The translations under genes and the position numbers were made by a program. The notes below the pieces were generated by a model, which searched no databases, was not told the DNA's origin, and saw nothing but the letters and a program-made list of their open reading frames with translations. This document shows, in pieces, positions 22,601 to 34,799 of a stretch of DNA of 64,000 nt. Each line of letters begins with the position of its first letter. Position 1 is the stretch's first letter. The DNA comes from Clarireedia homoeocarpa (lineage: Eukaryota > Ascomycota > Leotiomycetes > Helotiales > Rutstroemiaceae), in assembly GCA_001465935.1 (NCBI GenBank), contig LNKV01000072.1, forward strand, positions 34,438-98,437. The letters run 5' to 3'.

Positions 22601-25600
22601 GCCAAAGAGCTTGTTGTAAGTCGGATGGTTCTCATACTTCGACGGTAACCGCGCCAAAGGTAGACCATTGACAAGGAGCTCCGCAGTTAGGAGGTTGAAG
22701 TGAACTGAAAGTGGCCCAAGGCCGTTCCGTGGTGCTGTTTTTCCGTAGAGCCAGTGCTCATACGGACTCTCAGAGCGTTCCCATCTGCCGCCGGCTTCGT
22801 AATCTGACCAAGACTGCCTAATTGCATCGTTAAGGCAAGGACTCCTTGTTTCCACAATCTCTCTTGTAAGTATAGGGAGTACTCGGTATGACAGATTCTT
22901 CCGTCGTTCAAACATTATATACTGCAATGAATCGCATTGTTCCGGTGTAGATTGCGCGTACTCCTGGATGGTGATGAAGCATCGAATGAGAATTAAGGAC
23001 TGGGATGGAGAAGCTAGGATACTGTCTAAATGGCTCCTATCAACGTCGAATGTACTAGCACAAATCAGTGATATCTCGACACTCCTCGACAAAAACTCCT
23101 TTCTTTGAACATCATCGGTTGAATTCTGCGCTTTGTCCAAAAGAAGGTTCACCCAGCCGTAGACAGCTTCTCGAGCCTTTTCCAAATACTTCAAGCACTT
23201 CTTCTGAATATTCAATGACGATGCTAAAGAGAGCAACCTTGCTGCTAGACATATAAAGCTTGCAAGTGCACGTGAAGCCTTCCAATTCTCTTTTAGCCTC
23301 TGTAGAGCACTTTCAAGCTGAATAAGAAAGGCGCTCCCAAATTCTTCATTGCATAGCATTTCATGGCTATCTCTCTCTACTTTTCCTTCCCCCGGCGGAC
23401 CGGCTTGATAGCTTGTTTGAAGCAACAACATGTTAGTCTCGACTTTCGTAAAGTCAAGCGATGAAATCGAAAGCTGTGCTATAATATTCAGCCATTGAAT
23501 TCGATAGCCAAGTGGAAGAGTATTGAATGCTTTGAATTCATCGAGGGACATGTGGTCCGGACAATCAGATTGACTTGCTATTACGGCGTTAGGTGATGGA
23601 CCACTTGGCCTTGAGGGTGGCCTAGCAAGGAATCTTTGTAATGAGGACGAACGACTCGGAAGTCGATAGGTGCAGAGCTCTAGGACACTATCTGTCATGC
23701 GCAAGGGACTAGTAAACATTTCCTTGCCACTGTCGAAATACTGGTATTGTAGACCATTGTTAAGGCAGACATCATCTTCCATCGTATCCACAATGGACTT
23801 GATTCGACGATGGGTGGTTATGTGAGGTTTGACCTGAGATAAAAGAATAATGCGTTGTGAGCAAGGATGACTTCGAGCAAAGGAGGGTAAACCCTGGTAA
23901 TCGTGAAGACTGCATCGTGCTCGTGGACGGTCTTGATTGGAATATTCACATTCAAGAACGTCAGCAAGTAGGAAAATTGTCGCATCGCGCCATTCACGAA
24001 AACCTTCGGGGATCATGAGCTCGAATATCGCAGACTTTCTCTTGAATTCATTGTCTGGAAGAGGCCATTCATTGATGTGTATGCTAATAGAGGCGGCTTC
24101 ACGTTTCCAGCGGCATTTATTACACCCCCTCCTATGGCGGGTTTCGTAAAAACCATCAAACTTGTTGTCAATGATTTCATAGTACTCGCATTCAGTTTGA
24201 TCATAACGCTGCATCAGATCGCGATATTGTTCTTTTTTCTGCGTAAGCTCCCTACATTTCTCTTCCCTCTCATGAGATGCCCAATCTTCGATGCTATGGA
24301 GCAGGTTCTGGTGCTCCAAGGATTGGTTAAAGTATCTGACAGAAAAGGAGTCCTGATGACCAAAATCACGGAAGATAGATGGATTATTCCTCTTGGCTTT
24401 CCTTTTGCGACTTCGGATGTATTGTTCAACTTTAGAAATTCTCTCCATCTGGCTCTTGAATGGCAAGATCATTGATTGGAGAAGTTCAATAGGAACCTCC
24501 GGGGAATAATCTAAAAAGAAAGTATAAATGGCCGATGCGGATTTGTCACACGCAATCCAAAGTTCCATAATGGTCAATAACATGACCGAGGCGCTCTCTG
24601 GGTTGCCAGCGTAGTGTGAAGTCGCGTACGCATGATATTTTTCAATCAGATCCCTCAATCGCCCACAGCTCATGCTATCATTAATATGTCTGCTAAGCCA
24701 GCTTTAAAGATGTAAATCAACCCAGCTTTCGAATGAAGCTAGGTTGAATGATTGATAATCTCCTGAAAAGTCACCCAAGTTGGATGGTAAGTCGTTGCAT
24801 GTATATCTTGGTAGGGCAGATGTTGGCGCAAAATTTGAGGTGCTTTTATTTGATTCCCGTCTGGCCATGGTGGCAACATAATCGTCCAGATCCGAGAGAT
24901 GAATAGTAGTATCATCCTTAAAATTAAGAGACTTTAGAGATGCTAAATCCAAATGCAGACAATCCCGGTCAATAAGTTCTTTCCACTTCGATTCAACAAG
25001 AGCGTGTGTTTTCGACATGACACGGTATACAATTTTGCCCCAGCGGTTTTCCCCAACTGAGCCTAGTTTGAGCAAGCGCCGAGACAGCTTTGCATTCATG
25101 GCGAATAGCATGTCAGTAGGGAAGTCACTTCTGTGTGCTAACTGCAGGATATGAGCCAACAAAAAGGCCATAAATGCTTTGTAAACTTCATCTGGTGAAT
25201 TTTTGGGTATAACTGAACGTGAAAACCCGAGCTGCAAGGCAACGCGAATTAGAAGCCACAATGGCGATCGACGCCAGGGCCGCAAGCTATCCAACCACAT
25301 CACTTCATCTCGAGTGTTCTTCCAGATTGCAGAAACCTCAACAGGTTTTCCCGCAGCTCTCACGAAACTCATAAGGCACTCGGTAACCAAGCTTGGATGA
25401 GTCGTATCACGGTCTTCGTTGTGGTGCTTCTTGGCTTTCCTCACTTTGGGCTGCATATCTGGTGCGGATTGATGGCTCATCTTAGCAACCGCTTGCGCCA
25501 ATGCAGTTTGAAACCCTTCCTCATTGAAGATACTCCGGCTCACAGCAAAGGCACATCCCGGAAAGCACCGCCGGAGCCGTCCTGTTGTCGTGATGACCGA

Positions 25601-26054
25601 TTCGTTGAGAGGAGAGAGCTCGAAGGCCTCGAAGAGAATATTGTCGCTTGTCTGACTAATGATAATACCGGCATTTTGCGCTTTGATATGAAGCGGTATA
25701 ACTCCACCTTCAGGTTATTAGAGAAAAGTGTCTGGATTTATGAACAGAAAACATACCTATATTAGCGAGTTCTCCCAAAGCACTTTTAAGCGTCTGCTCG
25801 CTGATAGCTCCCGAATCCTCTCTTACACGTCTAAGGTTTTCCACCATAACAATAACGCATTCAATGATATGTTGCAGGCTCTCTTCCGTAGCAGCCTTGA
25901 ACTTCTGAAGAGCGTCATCAATGGTGTTCAGAAGAAATGTTTCATGTTGTGGATTGAAATCATCCTGTTGAGGAAGGTTGGGTGGCAGAAATATGTGGTA
26001 AAGCATGTACATAACTGCTTCCAATGGAACTCTAGTACTTGACGAATTATTCAT
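16609..26054 (-). CDS. Giant DUF6606-DUF3638-DUF3645 protein gene, one in-frame TAA
   Basis: Exons 26054-25757, 25707-17926 and 17879-16609 join in phase across two GT-AG introns of 49 and 46 nt. They give 9351 nt, 3116 codons. The N-terminus (MYMLYHIFLPPNLPQ) is DUF6606-like. At about residue 2080 there is a P-loop in LNMGEGKSSVIVP (DUF3638). At about 2385 comes the DUF3645 region (LAVPFRAKDSPTPRSEFSHPDV), at 2522 GFSGTNDSRH, at 2660 a Walker B-like FLDEAHIRGTDL, then RMRKLGKGQSVVF. Databases often label such fungal proteins ubiquitinyl hydrolase, but the biochemical role is not established. TAA at 24706-24704 interrupts an otherwise perfect frame (DLHL-stop-SWLSRHIND); splicing around it breaks phase. 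A CAA-to-TAA change, a sequence error or readthrough are the options. The start could also be at 26075 or 26069. Confidence 0.85.
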
Positions 26055-26075
26055 TTTGGATTCCACCATGATCAT

Positions 26076-26569
26076 GAAAATGTCAATGGGCAGTGAGAGA
26101 ATTGTATATTGACAACTTCTAGTGAGAAGACAGCAGAGAGTAAGGATGAAGTAAAATCTTAACGAATGATGTTTATTGAAGTTATGATACTTTAGATAGA
26201 TGAGTCTAGATCGTGGAAGCTAATCAATTACCTAGCCATCGTCATTCATAGCAGGCAATCTGAAAGTCAGCTTTCTATGAAATTGTCATCATTGATCATG
26301 AAATTATCCATCATCTACTTCACCAGCATCACACATCCGGGTTGCTCCTCCGACATACCGTCATCATCTCCTCCTGCGACTTGCTACGATGATTGGACCA
26401 CCATATATCAGGCAATCATCATGATTGCGGATAAAATGGGTGGATAATTGTACAATCTTCTCCTACCCTCCTTACTCACTCCCAAATTGCCAATGTATGC
26501 ACTATCGTACTGCGGTTTGTGAATTTTTCGTCGCGATGTACTTAAACAAAATGTAACATCAATTGGTAC
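26076..26569. other. Upstream region of the giant gene
   Basis: No ORF supported. Rich in atcatc words, and with the palindrome caatcatcatgattg near 26415. Probably 5' flank of the gene ending at 26054. Confidence 0.3.
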
Positions 26570-26787
26570 AAGTCAGGTTCGATTCCGGCTTCCTCTTTGT
26601 ACGGAAGGGGTTGTCATAATTAATGCAACAACAAGGGTTTTTCTGCCACCTTTACTAAGCTATATAGAGAAAAATTTACTTGCTGTTTTAATTTGAAGTC
26701 TTGTATTCAGGGCGTATACGTCCCACTGTAAAATGCTGTAACGTCTGTCCCTGCGTAGCGAGACACACCCTGTAACGAGACAAATCG
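26570..26787 (-). repeat. Dispersed repeat R1, uninterrupted copy
   Basis: On the minus strand it reads cgatttgtctcgttacaggg...gttgcattaattatgac...ccccttccgtac followed directly by aaagaggaagccggaatcg. The same words recur at 34800-34936 plus 35306-35345, where a MITE splits them. Partial copies lie near 36047, 36572 and 42138. The plus strand contains ggttcgattcc, a perfect RNA polymerase III B-box consensus; I see no convincing A box, so a tRNA-derived SINE is only a possibility. Confidence 0.65.
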
Positions 26788-27685
26788 TAGGTACTTTGAA
26801 TTCAAGCAACTCTAAATCGGTGAATATATTAACATTTCAATATATTTTTATTTTAGTTATGTTGTATAATTCTCTCGAGTATTTCTGACTTATTGATTCC
26901 GAAGATTTTAATTGCGTCGTCGCTGCCAATCTGAATTATAAAGAGCCTCTTATTATAGTGTGATAGGACTCCTTGATCCACAACACCACTTTTAAGCTCT
27001 TTTCGCCTCTTAAACTTATAGACCAATTAGATATAGATCTCAGAGTCTTATCACGATGCTAAAAAGTCAATACCAGTGTTGTGGCAGCCAGAGCACGCTA
27101 TATTATACGATGTTGCTACAAAGGATGATACCTCCTCCAACCAAGCGATCGAGGATCCTGGTCAGCGACGGAGTGGTTATAGTAATCTCGGTAAAATTGT
27201 AATGAAATCTGTGGCTGCTTAACATGTGGCTGCGACGTTTGTGGCTGGACATGATCTCGCCGGAAAATCCCGCTTCCTGACATTCTTAAGTGGCCCGTGC
27301 GAAAGCAGTCCCTCTTTCAGCGACCTTGGATGCCTTCATTACTTGTCCTGTCCCCTTAATCCCCATCTATAGCATCTTACTGCTCTTTGACTTTGTAGAA
27401 GCTAGTATCTCAATAATAACGGTCAACTTTTCCTTAGAATTCAGTCTGTAGTAGATAAGGTTTCCAATAAAATGAAGTGTTCTTTGTGTTCTGTCTTGTC
27501 TTCGCCATGTAAGTGGCTGACCAGGCTACGCCACAATACAGCCTCGTCGGCGGGGTATACGGCTGTACATCCGTCTTACGCTCAGTTCTTCAACGTCCCG
27601 ACCTTCAAATCGCAGTGCTTGCGCCAATTTGCCGAATTAGTGATATAAGTCGCGCTTGCTATAAAATCGCTCGCAAACCTCCAGT
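26788..27685. other. Gap upstream of the HET-NB-ARC-TPR gene
   Basis: No supported ORF. A cgcttgctataaaatcgc TATA-like stretch lies near 27660, about 30 bp before the ATG at 27686. That is close for a promoter element, so its role is uncertain. Confidence 0.3.
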
Positions 27686-30600
27686 ATGTCTCTTATACGC
27701 CTCTTGCAACGCAAACCCAATGGCGAGATTGTCTTTCACGAATCTACCAGCGGCGAAGTCCCTGCCTACGCAATACTCTCTCATACCTGGGGAGAAGAGG
27801 AAATCGTCTATCAAGACTTGAAGAAAGGCAAGGACAATAGCAAGACTGTGAACAAGGCTGGATGGAGGAAGATACAGTTCTGCGCGAAGCAGGCTGCAGT
27901 AGACGGACTGGAATACTTCTGGGTCGATACCTGCTGCATCGATAAGAAGAATGCGGTCGAGCTTGGAGCGGCAATCAATTCCATGTTTCGGTGGTATCAG
28001 AACGCTGCACGCTGCTATGTCTACCTTTCGGATGTCTCCAAACCCGACACTGGGGTGGATGACCAGAGGATATGGGAGGAAGCCTTCAGGAAGAGTCGTT
28101 GGTTCACTCGAGGCTGGACGCTCCAGGAGCTCATTGCACCAAGACTGGTGAACTTCTTTAGCTCGGAGGGTGAGCGACTTGGGAGCAAGTTGTCGCTTGA
28201 GTCTAAGATATACGAAATTACCGGCATCGCAAACAGAGCTCTCCGAGGTGATGTATTATCGAATTTTAGCATTAAAGAGCGGAGATCCTGGGCAGAGCAC
28301 CGTCATACTACTATTGAAGAAGATGAAGCCTACTGCTTAATCGGTATCTTCGATGTGTCTATGGTGCCCAATTACGGTGAGAGAAGGGACCAGGCATTCA
28401 GGCGGTTGGAGGATGAGATTCACAAGATGTACAAGGGTCAGTTGTTTATATAGATGTGCTAACTAAAGCAACGAAACTAACCAACACAGGGGTCGATTTT
28501 GAGCAATTTGCTGTCGGGCTCAACCTCGCGTCATTTCCTGAAGCTACACAGTTTGTCGCTAGAGAGAAGGAACTGTCGGAAATGCACGAACTGCTTCAAG
28601 ATCACAGTAGTCGATCCTGTGTCATCCTGCATGGTCTTGGGGGTATAGGAAAGACTCAGCTAGCGATCACATATGTCAGACGACACAAGGAGAAGTATAC
28701 AGCGATCTTCTGGCTGAACGCGAATGACGAAGACTCACTCAAGCTGAGCTTTCGGGACATTGCTCAGCAAGTGCTAAGATATCATCCTTCCACCAGTGTG
28801 CTATCCAGTGTCGATCTAGATAAAGACCTCGATCAAGTTGTCAGTATAGTCAAGGGCTGGCCTGACTCCCCGCAGAATACAAGGTGGCTAATAATCTATG
28901 ATAACTTCGATAATCCTAAGACATCTAGCAATCCCGACAACTCGGCTGTCGATATACGTCAATTCCTCCCTCGGTCTGATCACGGGTCGATCATCATCAC
29001 GACACGGTCATCGCAAGTCAGACATGGTATACGAATTCATATTCAGAAACTGCCAGATGTTATGGAAGGTCTTGAGATTGTGTCTAATATGTCAGGACGT
29101 AAGGGCATTGAAAAGGGTATGTCGGTATAATTGATAGTGGGAACAAAGACAATACTAATAAGGCAGATCCTGATGCTATAGCACTTGTCAAGGAACTTGA
29201 CGGCTTACCACTTGCTCTATCTACAGCAGGGTTATATCTCGAGCATGTAACGACGAGCTTCTCGGATTATCTTCAGCTCTATAAGACATCATGGTTGAAG
29301 CTTCAGACGACAAGTCCTCTGTTGGATTCCTATGTAGATCGTACACTACATACAACATGGCAGATCACTTTCGATCGGATCCAACAGCAGAATCCAGCAT
29401 CAGCAAAACTACTCAAGCTATGGGCATATTTTCATCGCCAGGATCTGTGGTTTGACCTTCTTCGGTATGCAAACTCTATAGACGATGAATGGATCCAGAA
29501 GCTTACGAAGGATGAACTGAACTTTAATGAGGCCATCAGTCTACTCTGTACCTTCGGACTGGTTGATCCAGACAGGTCTCCTCAGCAGCAGGTCGGGGCT
29601 AGAGGGTACAGTGTGCACAATTGTGTCCACTCATGGATAGTGTCTGTGCTTAACACGGAGTGGGACAAGAGCCTTGCACGTCTGGCCTTAACCTGTGTGG
29701 CCTCGGAGGTTCCTGATACAAATGAAAAGTACTGGTGGCTTACACAGCGGCGGCTCCTTCCACACGCAACACGACAGGCCTTCTTTATTGTAGACGCCAA
29801 GGTAGATGTAGACGGACTATATTGGGATTTTTACAACCTAGGCAACCTCTACAGAGAACAAGGCAAGCTGGCAGAGGCAGAGGCGATGTATATTCGAGCG
29901 CTAGAAGGCAGTGAGAAAGCACTTGGACCGGACCACACATCAACACTCTCAACAGTCAACAACCTAGGCATCCTCTACAGAGAACAAGGCAAGCTAGCAG
30001 AGGCAGAGGCAATGTGCATTCGAGCGCTGAAAGGTAAGGAGAAGACACTTGGACTAGACGATATATCAACACTCTCAACAGTCAACAACTTAGGCAGCCT
30101 CTATTCTGACCAAGGCAAGCTAGTAGAGGCAGAGGCGATGTTTATTCGAGCACTGGAAGGCTGTGAGAAGGCACTTGGACCTAACCACACATCAACACTT
30201 GATATAGTCAACAATCTAGGCGTCCTCTACAAAGGCCAAGGCAAGCTAATAGAGGCAGAGGCGATATGTATTCGAGTGTTAGAAGGTAGTGAGAAGACAC
30301 TTGGACCGGACCATATATCAACACTCCCAATAGTCAGTAACCTAGGTGACCTCTACAGAGAACAAGGCAAGCTAGCAGAGGCAGAGGCAATGTATCTTCG
30401 AGCGCTGGACGGCTATGAGAACGCTCTTGGCCTTGAACCTATCTCGTCTTATCTACCGGCGTTGCATACTATGTTCGCCTTTGGAGACCTCTTCTCACAA
30501 ACCGACCGAAAAGACACAGCAAGGGCGATGTATAATCGAGCATTGTCTGGATATACAACTGTCCAAGTACCTTCCTCGAAATGGTCTAAGCAAGTTGAAG

Positions 30601-30737
30601 ATCGGCTTCAAGCATTGCAAGTTACGTCTGCTAAGTCGAATGTAGGTCAAAATGAGTTTACAACGCCTGGAGAAGCAAATTCGAGGTCTTTGAAGCAGAA
30701 AATACGCAAGCTAGGAAGGTGGCTGAACATTAGATAG
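27686..30737 (+). CDS. HET-NB-ARC-TPR STAND protein
   Basis: Exons 27686-28436, 28490-29116 and 29167-30737 join in phase across introns of 53 and 50 nt (GTCAGT...ACACAG, GTATGT...GGCAG) to give 982 aa. The HET domain spans about residues 25-180 (AYAILSHTWG, FWVDTCCID, RWFTRGWTLQELIAP). NB-ARC follows with P-loop GLGGIGKT at 299-306, Walker B-like RWLIIYDNFDN and ITTRSSQV. From about residue 683 come five kinesin-light-chain-type TPR repeats of 42 aa (LYREQGKLAEAEAMYIRAL), in an exact 126-bp register from 29835. This architecture is that of fungal NLR-like receptors, in which the repeats sense, NB-ARC switches, and HET triggers cell death in known cases. All key nucleotide-binding residues look present. 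It is the only complete HET/STAND gene in the window. Confidence 0.9.
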
Positions 30738-31601
30738 CCACAACGGCTTCTTTCTTACGGTTCTGCCATTAACTCACATGTATTGATGTAACTAGAGACA
30801 GCAGATCAGACATCTCCTTTAACTCCTGGTCCAGAATTGACCGCTGTTATAATGACTCCGCATAGCCATTCTTCTCCTCACTAGCGCTGTACAGTAGAAG
30901 CTTACTAAGCATCGGCCAGTTTTAGCCGAGCTGCTGCTTGGTGCTGATAAAGATGAAAAGCGACACTGCTTTCACTTCTGATGAACAGTACAGTACAGTA
31001 CCCTTTACATTATGCTTTCGCTTATGCCTCAACAATGTCCTCACAGCTCATCACTTTACCATAGAACAATAAGCCTCTTCGATATTCAGCCCTGGAACCA
31101 AGGGGAATCCCGCCTTTGCAGAGATGGATAGATCGCCAACAAATTCTATGATGACCTGATGACAGAATCCGTAAGGGTCGCAAGAGTGCCAAGAGGAGCA
31201 TGGTATCGGCGCGCCAGGCCGCGATGACCTAGCAAAGACGTTGAGAGCAGCTCAGACGATGACAACATGGCAAGACAGCAGCGTGCTCGGCGACAAGAGG
31301 CAACACTACCCAAGATATATACTGTAACAAGGGCACAATGACAGCGGGCACAATAGCGGGCACAATGGCAGGCACAATGATGGCAAGCAACGGCCATTGC
31401 AGGGCATAATGGGAGAATCATCGTAGAGCAAGCACAGCAGTGACACCAAAGACTGGTACAACCCCTTATATCAGAAACCGACGCAGATTAACATTAACTC
31501 TATTTTATAGCAACAAGTCTCGAAGCCAGTACGAGCTTGCCTCAACTAAGGATCAAGTCTATCAACTCTATTAAAATATCGTGCGGCAGTCTCTTCCTCC
31601 G
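30738..31601. other. Gap between TPR gene and pogo transposase
   Basis: acagtacagtacagtacc at about 30985 resembles the start of fungal pogo/Fot TIRs, but I found no inverted partner on the other side of the transposase. At about 31336-31380 there are four short tandem units of the type gggcacaatgrca. No gene is supported. Confidence 0.35.
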
Positions 31602-33437
31602 CTAATACATCCGCGCCACTGGGGCTCTCCATGGTTCTGGCACAGTCTCATCTTCTGCGATCGGTATCCCGCTTATCTGCACTACTGAGGCTGTCACTAG
31701 TGCTCGTGTCACCTTATTGCCCAGCTCAGGCGGATCTTGCGCAGCGCTCTTGCGTTTCTGACTACGCCTCGCCGTATCCGCGTCCCCTTCATCTGTCTCT
31801 GGTGTACCACTCTTACGCTTCCGACCGTGTTTTTCCTTACCTTTGGCTACTTGGGCAGACTCTTTTAAGGCACGCTTTGCTCGTGCTTCCTCAAGGTCCT
31901 CATAGCTCATAACCTTCGCCTTTCCTAGCACCAACGACCTCGTCGATCGTCGAACCTTGGCTTCGTTGTTAATTGTGGTCAGGAATTGAATTCGGTCCTC
32001 CTGTAGGATGCTCTTAGCAGAGGATGTTTGGAAAGCTTTGGTACATTTCTGCAAGTGCCTTGCCAGGTTCTGTTTGCTCGTTTCATCCAGCGCATGAGCA
32101 TCCTGTTGGATAATCAGGTTCTGTAGTGACATAAAAGCTTCTGCTGATACTGGCGTCACAGGCGTTTGCGGTTCTATATCTTGCTGACAAGACTCTACCT
32201 TCACCTCATCGGCTCTTGGCATGACTGGTTCAGCTGGGGGGGCGGGCATACTTCTGAGCATCCTATCTGGATTGAACGGGAACAAACCACTTGCAGCGAA
32301 GCCGGCCTTGATATTCTTTGGCGTAAATGCTCTTTCCCTTGCGGGGCTATATAGAGAGGTGAAGTGCTCCTTGCCGATCGTATTTACACCTCCTTGCTCG
32401 AGTCGATCAACCTGGTCGCGATAAGCTGCCTTGAGTGGAGCAAACACTGCTACATCACAAGGCTGGAGCTTGTGGGAGGTATGAGAGGGGAGACGGCATA
32501 AAAGAATATTGTTCTCGAAACAGAACTCTAAGATTTCGAGGGTCTCGTGTGTTCCAAAGCCGTCGCAGATCAAGATGCGTGGTTTCTTGTTGGCTCGTTC
32601 TTTGGTTTCGGGATCGAATATACGCTTGAGCCACTCTAGGCTGATCTTAGAGTCGGTATATCCAGAGTCGGAGCATGCGTATTGCCATTTAGGGGTAGGG
32701 AACATGGTCCAGTTGCTTCGATGGGTGCTCGCTGGCCAGATAATCATGGGGTTTAGATACCTACCATCACCACTAATGCATTCGATCGCAGTCACAGTGG
32801 TGCGCTTGACTCGCGCGCCTCTATAATCTCGCATGTCGTACTTACTTACAAGAACTTTGACAGAGCCTGGCATAGATAGCATCACTCCAGTCTCGTCCAT
32901 GTTATACACATTTTCGGCTAGAACAGCCGGATCTTGTAACACATCTTTTATCACCTCAAACCAGTGTATGATCTTCCCATAAGTGTTTTTCTCGTGGCGG
33001 TTCCAGTCCAACGCTTTAACTCTTCGTGCTGTGAGTTCTGGATGGCGTTTCTCTAGAGCCTTTGTCCAGTTCCGACCGGGAGGCTTGAGGGGTCTGTCGG
33101 TAGTAGGCCGGTGGGTAACTCTAAAGGCTATAAAAGGGATAAACTTCATTCGTATCGGTTGTCCAAGGTCGGACATATGTAGCAAATATTTAACGACAAC
33201 ATCTTCTTCATATGGTTTGAGATACTGTTGGCCTCGCGCCTTCTCTTCCATCGAGGGTCTTCCGCGAGCACGATGATGGAGTGTAGAATGAGGGACGTTG
33301 CCATGATCTGCAAGAGCACGGTATGATCTAGGTACGCCAGGAGGTACGCCTCGTGCTAGGACTTGACTGGCTCTGTCCATATTATTCTGCCGTTGCGATA
33401 GTGATGTAGAAGGAGACGAGAGACGGCGCTCTAGCAT
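31602..33437 (-). CDS. Pogo/Fot-type DDE transposase, intact
   Basis: An uninterrupted 611-aa ORF. The N-terminal part has a helix-turn-helix of the CENP-B/pogo type (YRALADHGNVPHSTLHHR). The DDE_1 catalytic core follows with D181 (YNMDETGV), D292 (LICDGFGTH) and D328 (LQPCDVAVFAPLK). The last two are separated by 35 residues, the pogo/Fot spacing. Downstream motifs (FTPKNIKAGFAASGLFPFNPDR) are typical. The C-terminus is Lys/Arg-rich, as in fungal members. It would excise and reinsert its own element. I could not define the terminal inverted repeats, so the element ends and its mobility remain open. The LINE copy at 33553 has landed about 115 bp from the 5' end of the ORF. Confidence 0.88.
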   Translation of the reverse strand: MLERRLSSPSTSLSQRQNNMDRASQVLARGVPPGVPRSYRALADHGNVPHSTLHHRARGRPSMEEKARGQQYLKPYEEDVVVKYLLHMSDLGQPIRMKFIPFIAFRVTHRPTTDRPLKPPGRNWTKALEKRHPELTARRVKALDWNRHEKNTYGKIIHWFEVIKDVLQDPAVLAENVYNMDETGVMLSMPGSVKVLVSKYDMRDYRGARVKRTTVTAIECISGDGRYLNPMIIWPASTHRSNWTMFPTPKWQYACSDSGYTDSKISLEWLKRIFDPETKERANKKPRILICDGFGTHETLEILEFCFENNILLCRLPSHTSHKLQPCDVAVFAPLKAAYRDQVDRLEQGGVNTIGKEHFTSLYSPARERAFTPKNIKAGFAASGLFPFNPDRMLRSMPAPPAEPVMPRADEVKVESCQQDIEPQTPVTPVSAEAFMSLQNLIIQQDAHALDETSKQNLARHLQKCTKAFQTSSAKSILQEDRIQFLTTINNEAKVRRSTRSLVLGKAKVMSYEDLEEARAKRALKESAQVAKGKEKHGRKRKSGTPETDEGDADTARRSQKRKSAAQDPPELGNKVTRALVTASVVQISGIPIAEDETVPEPWRAPVARMY

Positions 33438-33539
33438 CCAGGCACCAGCGTGCTGCCACCTGCTGATAGAATGTTCTAGAAACCTGCACTTACGCCACGC
33501 ACGTGACTACCACACACTACACATATGTTGAGGCCTGAG

Positions 33540-34397
33540 AATCGTGGCTAAGGCCCAGCACATGTCGGTATCGCAGGGAACGAACTGGCAGATCAACTAG
33601 CCAAAGCCGCATGCTTATTACCCACCACACGTACTCAGGCATCTGTAGCATGCGCCCAGCGTTTGTCAAAACTGAGATATGAGCGAGCTGCAGTTGAATA
33701 CTGGAGCGAGAAGCGCCCAGCTCAATATGAACGGCTTAACCTGCCTTTCTCTACATCTAAAATGCCAGTGGAACTCACACTCCCTCACCCTACCCTAGGG
33801 TATCTACTAGCTGCCCGCTCCGGCTATGGCGACTTCAGAGCCTATCATGAGAGATTCAATCATGAGGACGCGTCCCTACACTGCTACCACTGCAATCAAG
33901 ACAGCTCGCCAGACAATTTTGCCATCTGCAAGGCAATATCACCTTCCTTTGATCTCTTCGCCCCAGCACGTTGCCCAAATCCTGCCTGGTGGGCCCTAGG
34001 CACTACTAAAGGCGTCAAAGTCTTTGCTAAATGGTGTACGAGAACCCGTTTCTTCGTACATTCTTAGATCTCTTATACTACCCCTCTCCTATTTAGCCTA
34101 CCTCAACTCCTCCCCCTTCCTTTCCACTACCTTCCTTACTATACATCACAACTCGACAAAGCTATAGCCTACAGCCACCTCATATTAGTCTAAAAATGCT
34201 CATAACAGCATTCCCTTGCCTGACTGCCGCAGTAATGCGTTGGAACTGCCTGGTATCTATGTATATAACCTGTATATAGCTGCGTAGGCACGCTGGATAC
34301 CCCCCGGGAGGTTCAGTGGCACGTGCTATAAGCACGTGGCCAGCCCAGCGCTTATATAAAATCAAATCAAATAAAATCAAATCAAATCGTGGCTAAG
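33540..34397 (+). mobile_element. 5'-truncated LINE with 13-bp target duplication
   Basis: aatcgtggctaag occurs at 33540-33552 and 34385-34397. Between them, from 33561, the frame opens inside an RNase H domain (HVGIAGNELADQLAKAA). It continues to the stop at 34065-34067 with the knuckle LHCYHCNQDSSPDNFAIC. A 3' UTR and a tail of TCAAA/TAAAATCAAA units (about 34357-34384) follow. This is textbook target-primed insertion of a truncated LINE. It is the sister of the copy at 12588-13196. No RT or endonuclease is left, so it cannot move by itself. Confidence 0.88.
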
Positions 34398-34799
34398 TAA
34401 AATATAGCGAGTCTGGGAGTGAACTTAGTAAATTATCAACTCGGCTAATATACATTACTAAGCAGCAAAACATGAGGCCATCTCCTCACATCGGAGTAAC
34501 TCCCGGACTACATTATTATCCTCTTTAAGTATCTTCAAAATTTGGAGCTATATTCTTTGGATATAGGACCTTTCTCCAAGTGCTCCGAATTTTAAAGAGA
34601 CTCTAATAGTCGTGATTAAGCAGGGGGGAACGGCCGAAGCGTCAATCGGTAGCGTCATTCAAACGATCGATAGTATAACTAACAATAGTCATTTTCTTGT
34701 TGCTAAGTGGTTTCCTTAGGGACAAATAGTCATAGAAAGTAGTATATTAACAACAATTTTGTAGACTTACTAAGAGAAGATTTATAATTCCAAAACTAT
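34398..34799. other. Gap without recognised gene
   Basis: AT-rich sequence; no supported ORF or repeat ends. Confidence 0.3.

Noticed and set aside
24660..24760. Intron removing the TAA in the giant gene
   Set aside because: The possible gttgat...gatag splice breaks phase and deletes conserved-looking residues.
26570..26600. Possible tRNA gene (ggttcgattcc)
   Set aside because: The flanking bases do not form a T-arm stem or a cloverleaf, and the word belongs to a dispersed repeat.
30985..33560. Terminal inverted repeats of the pogo element
   Set aside because: acagtacagtacagtacc on the left has no inverted partner on the right; gcctcaaca near both sides is only 9 bp.
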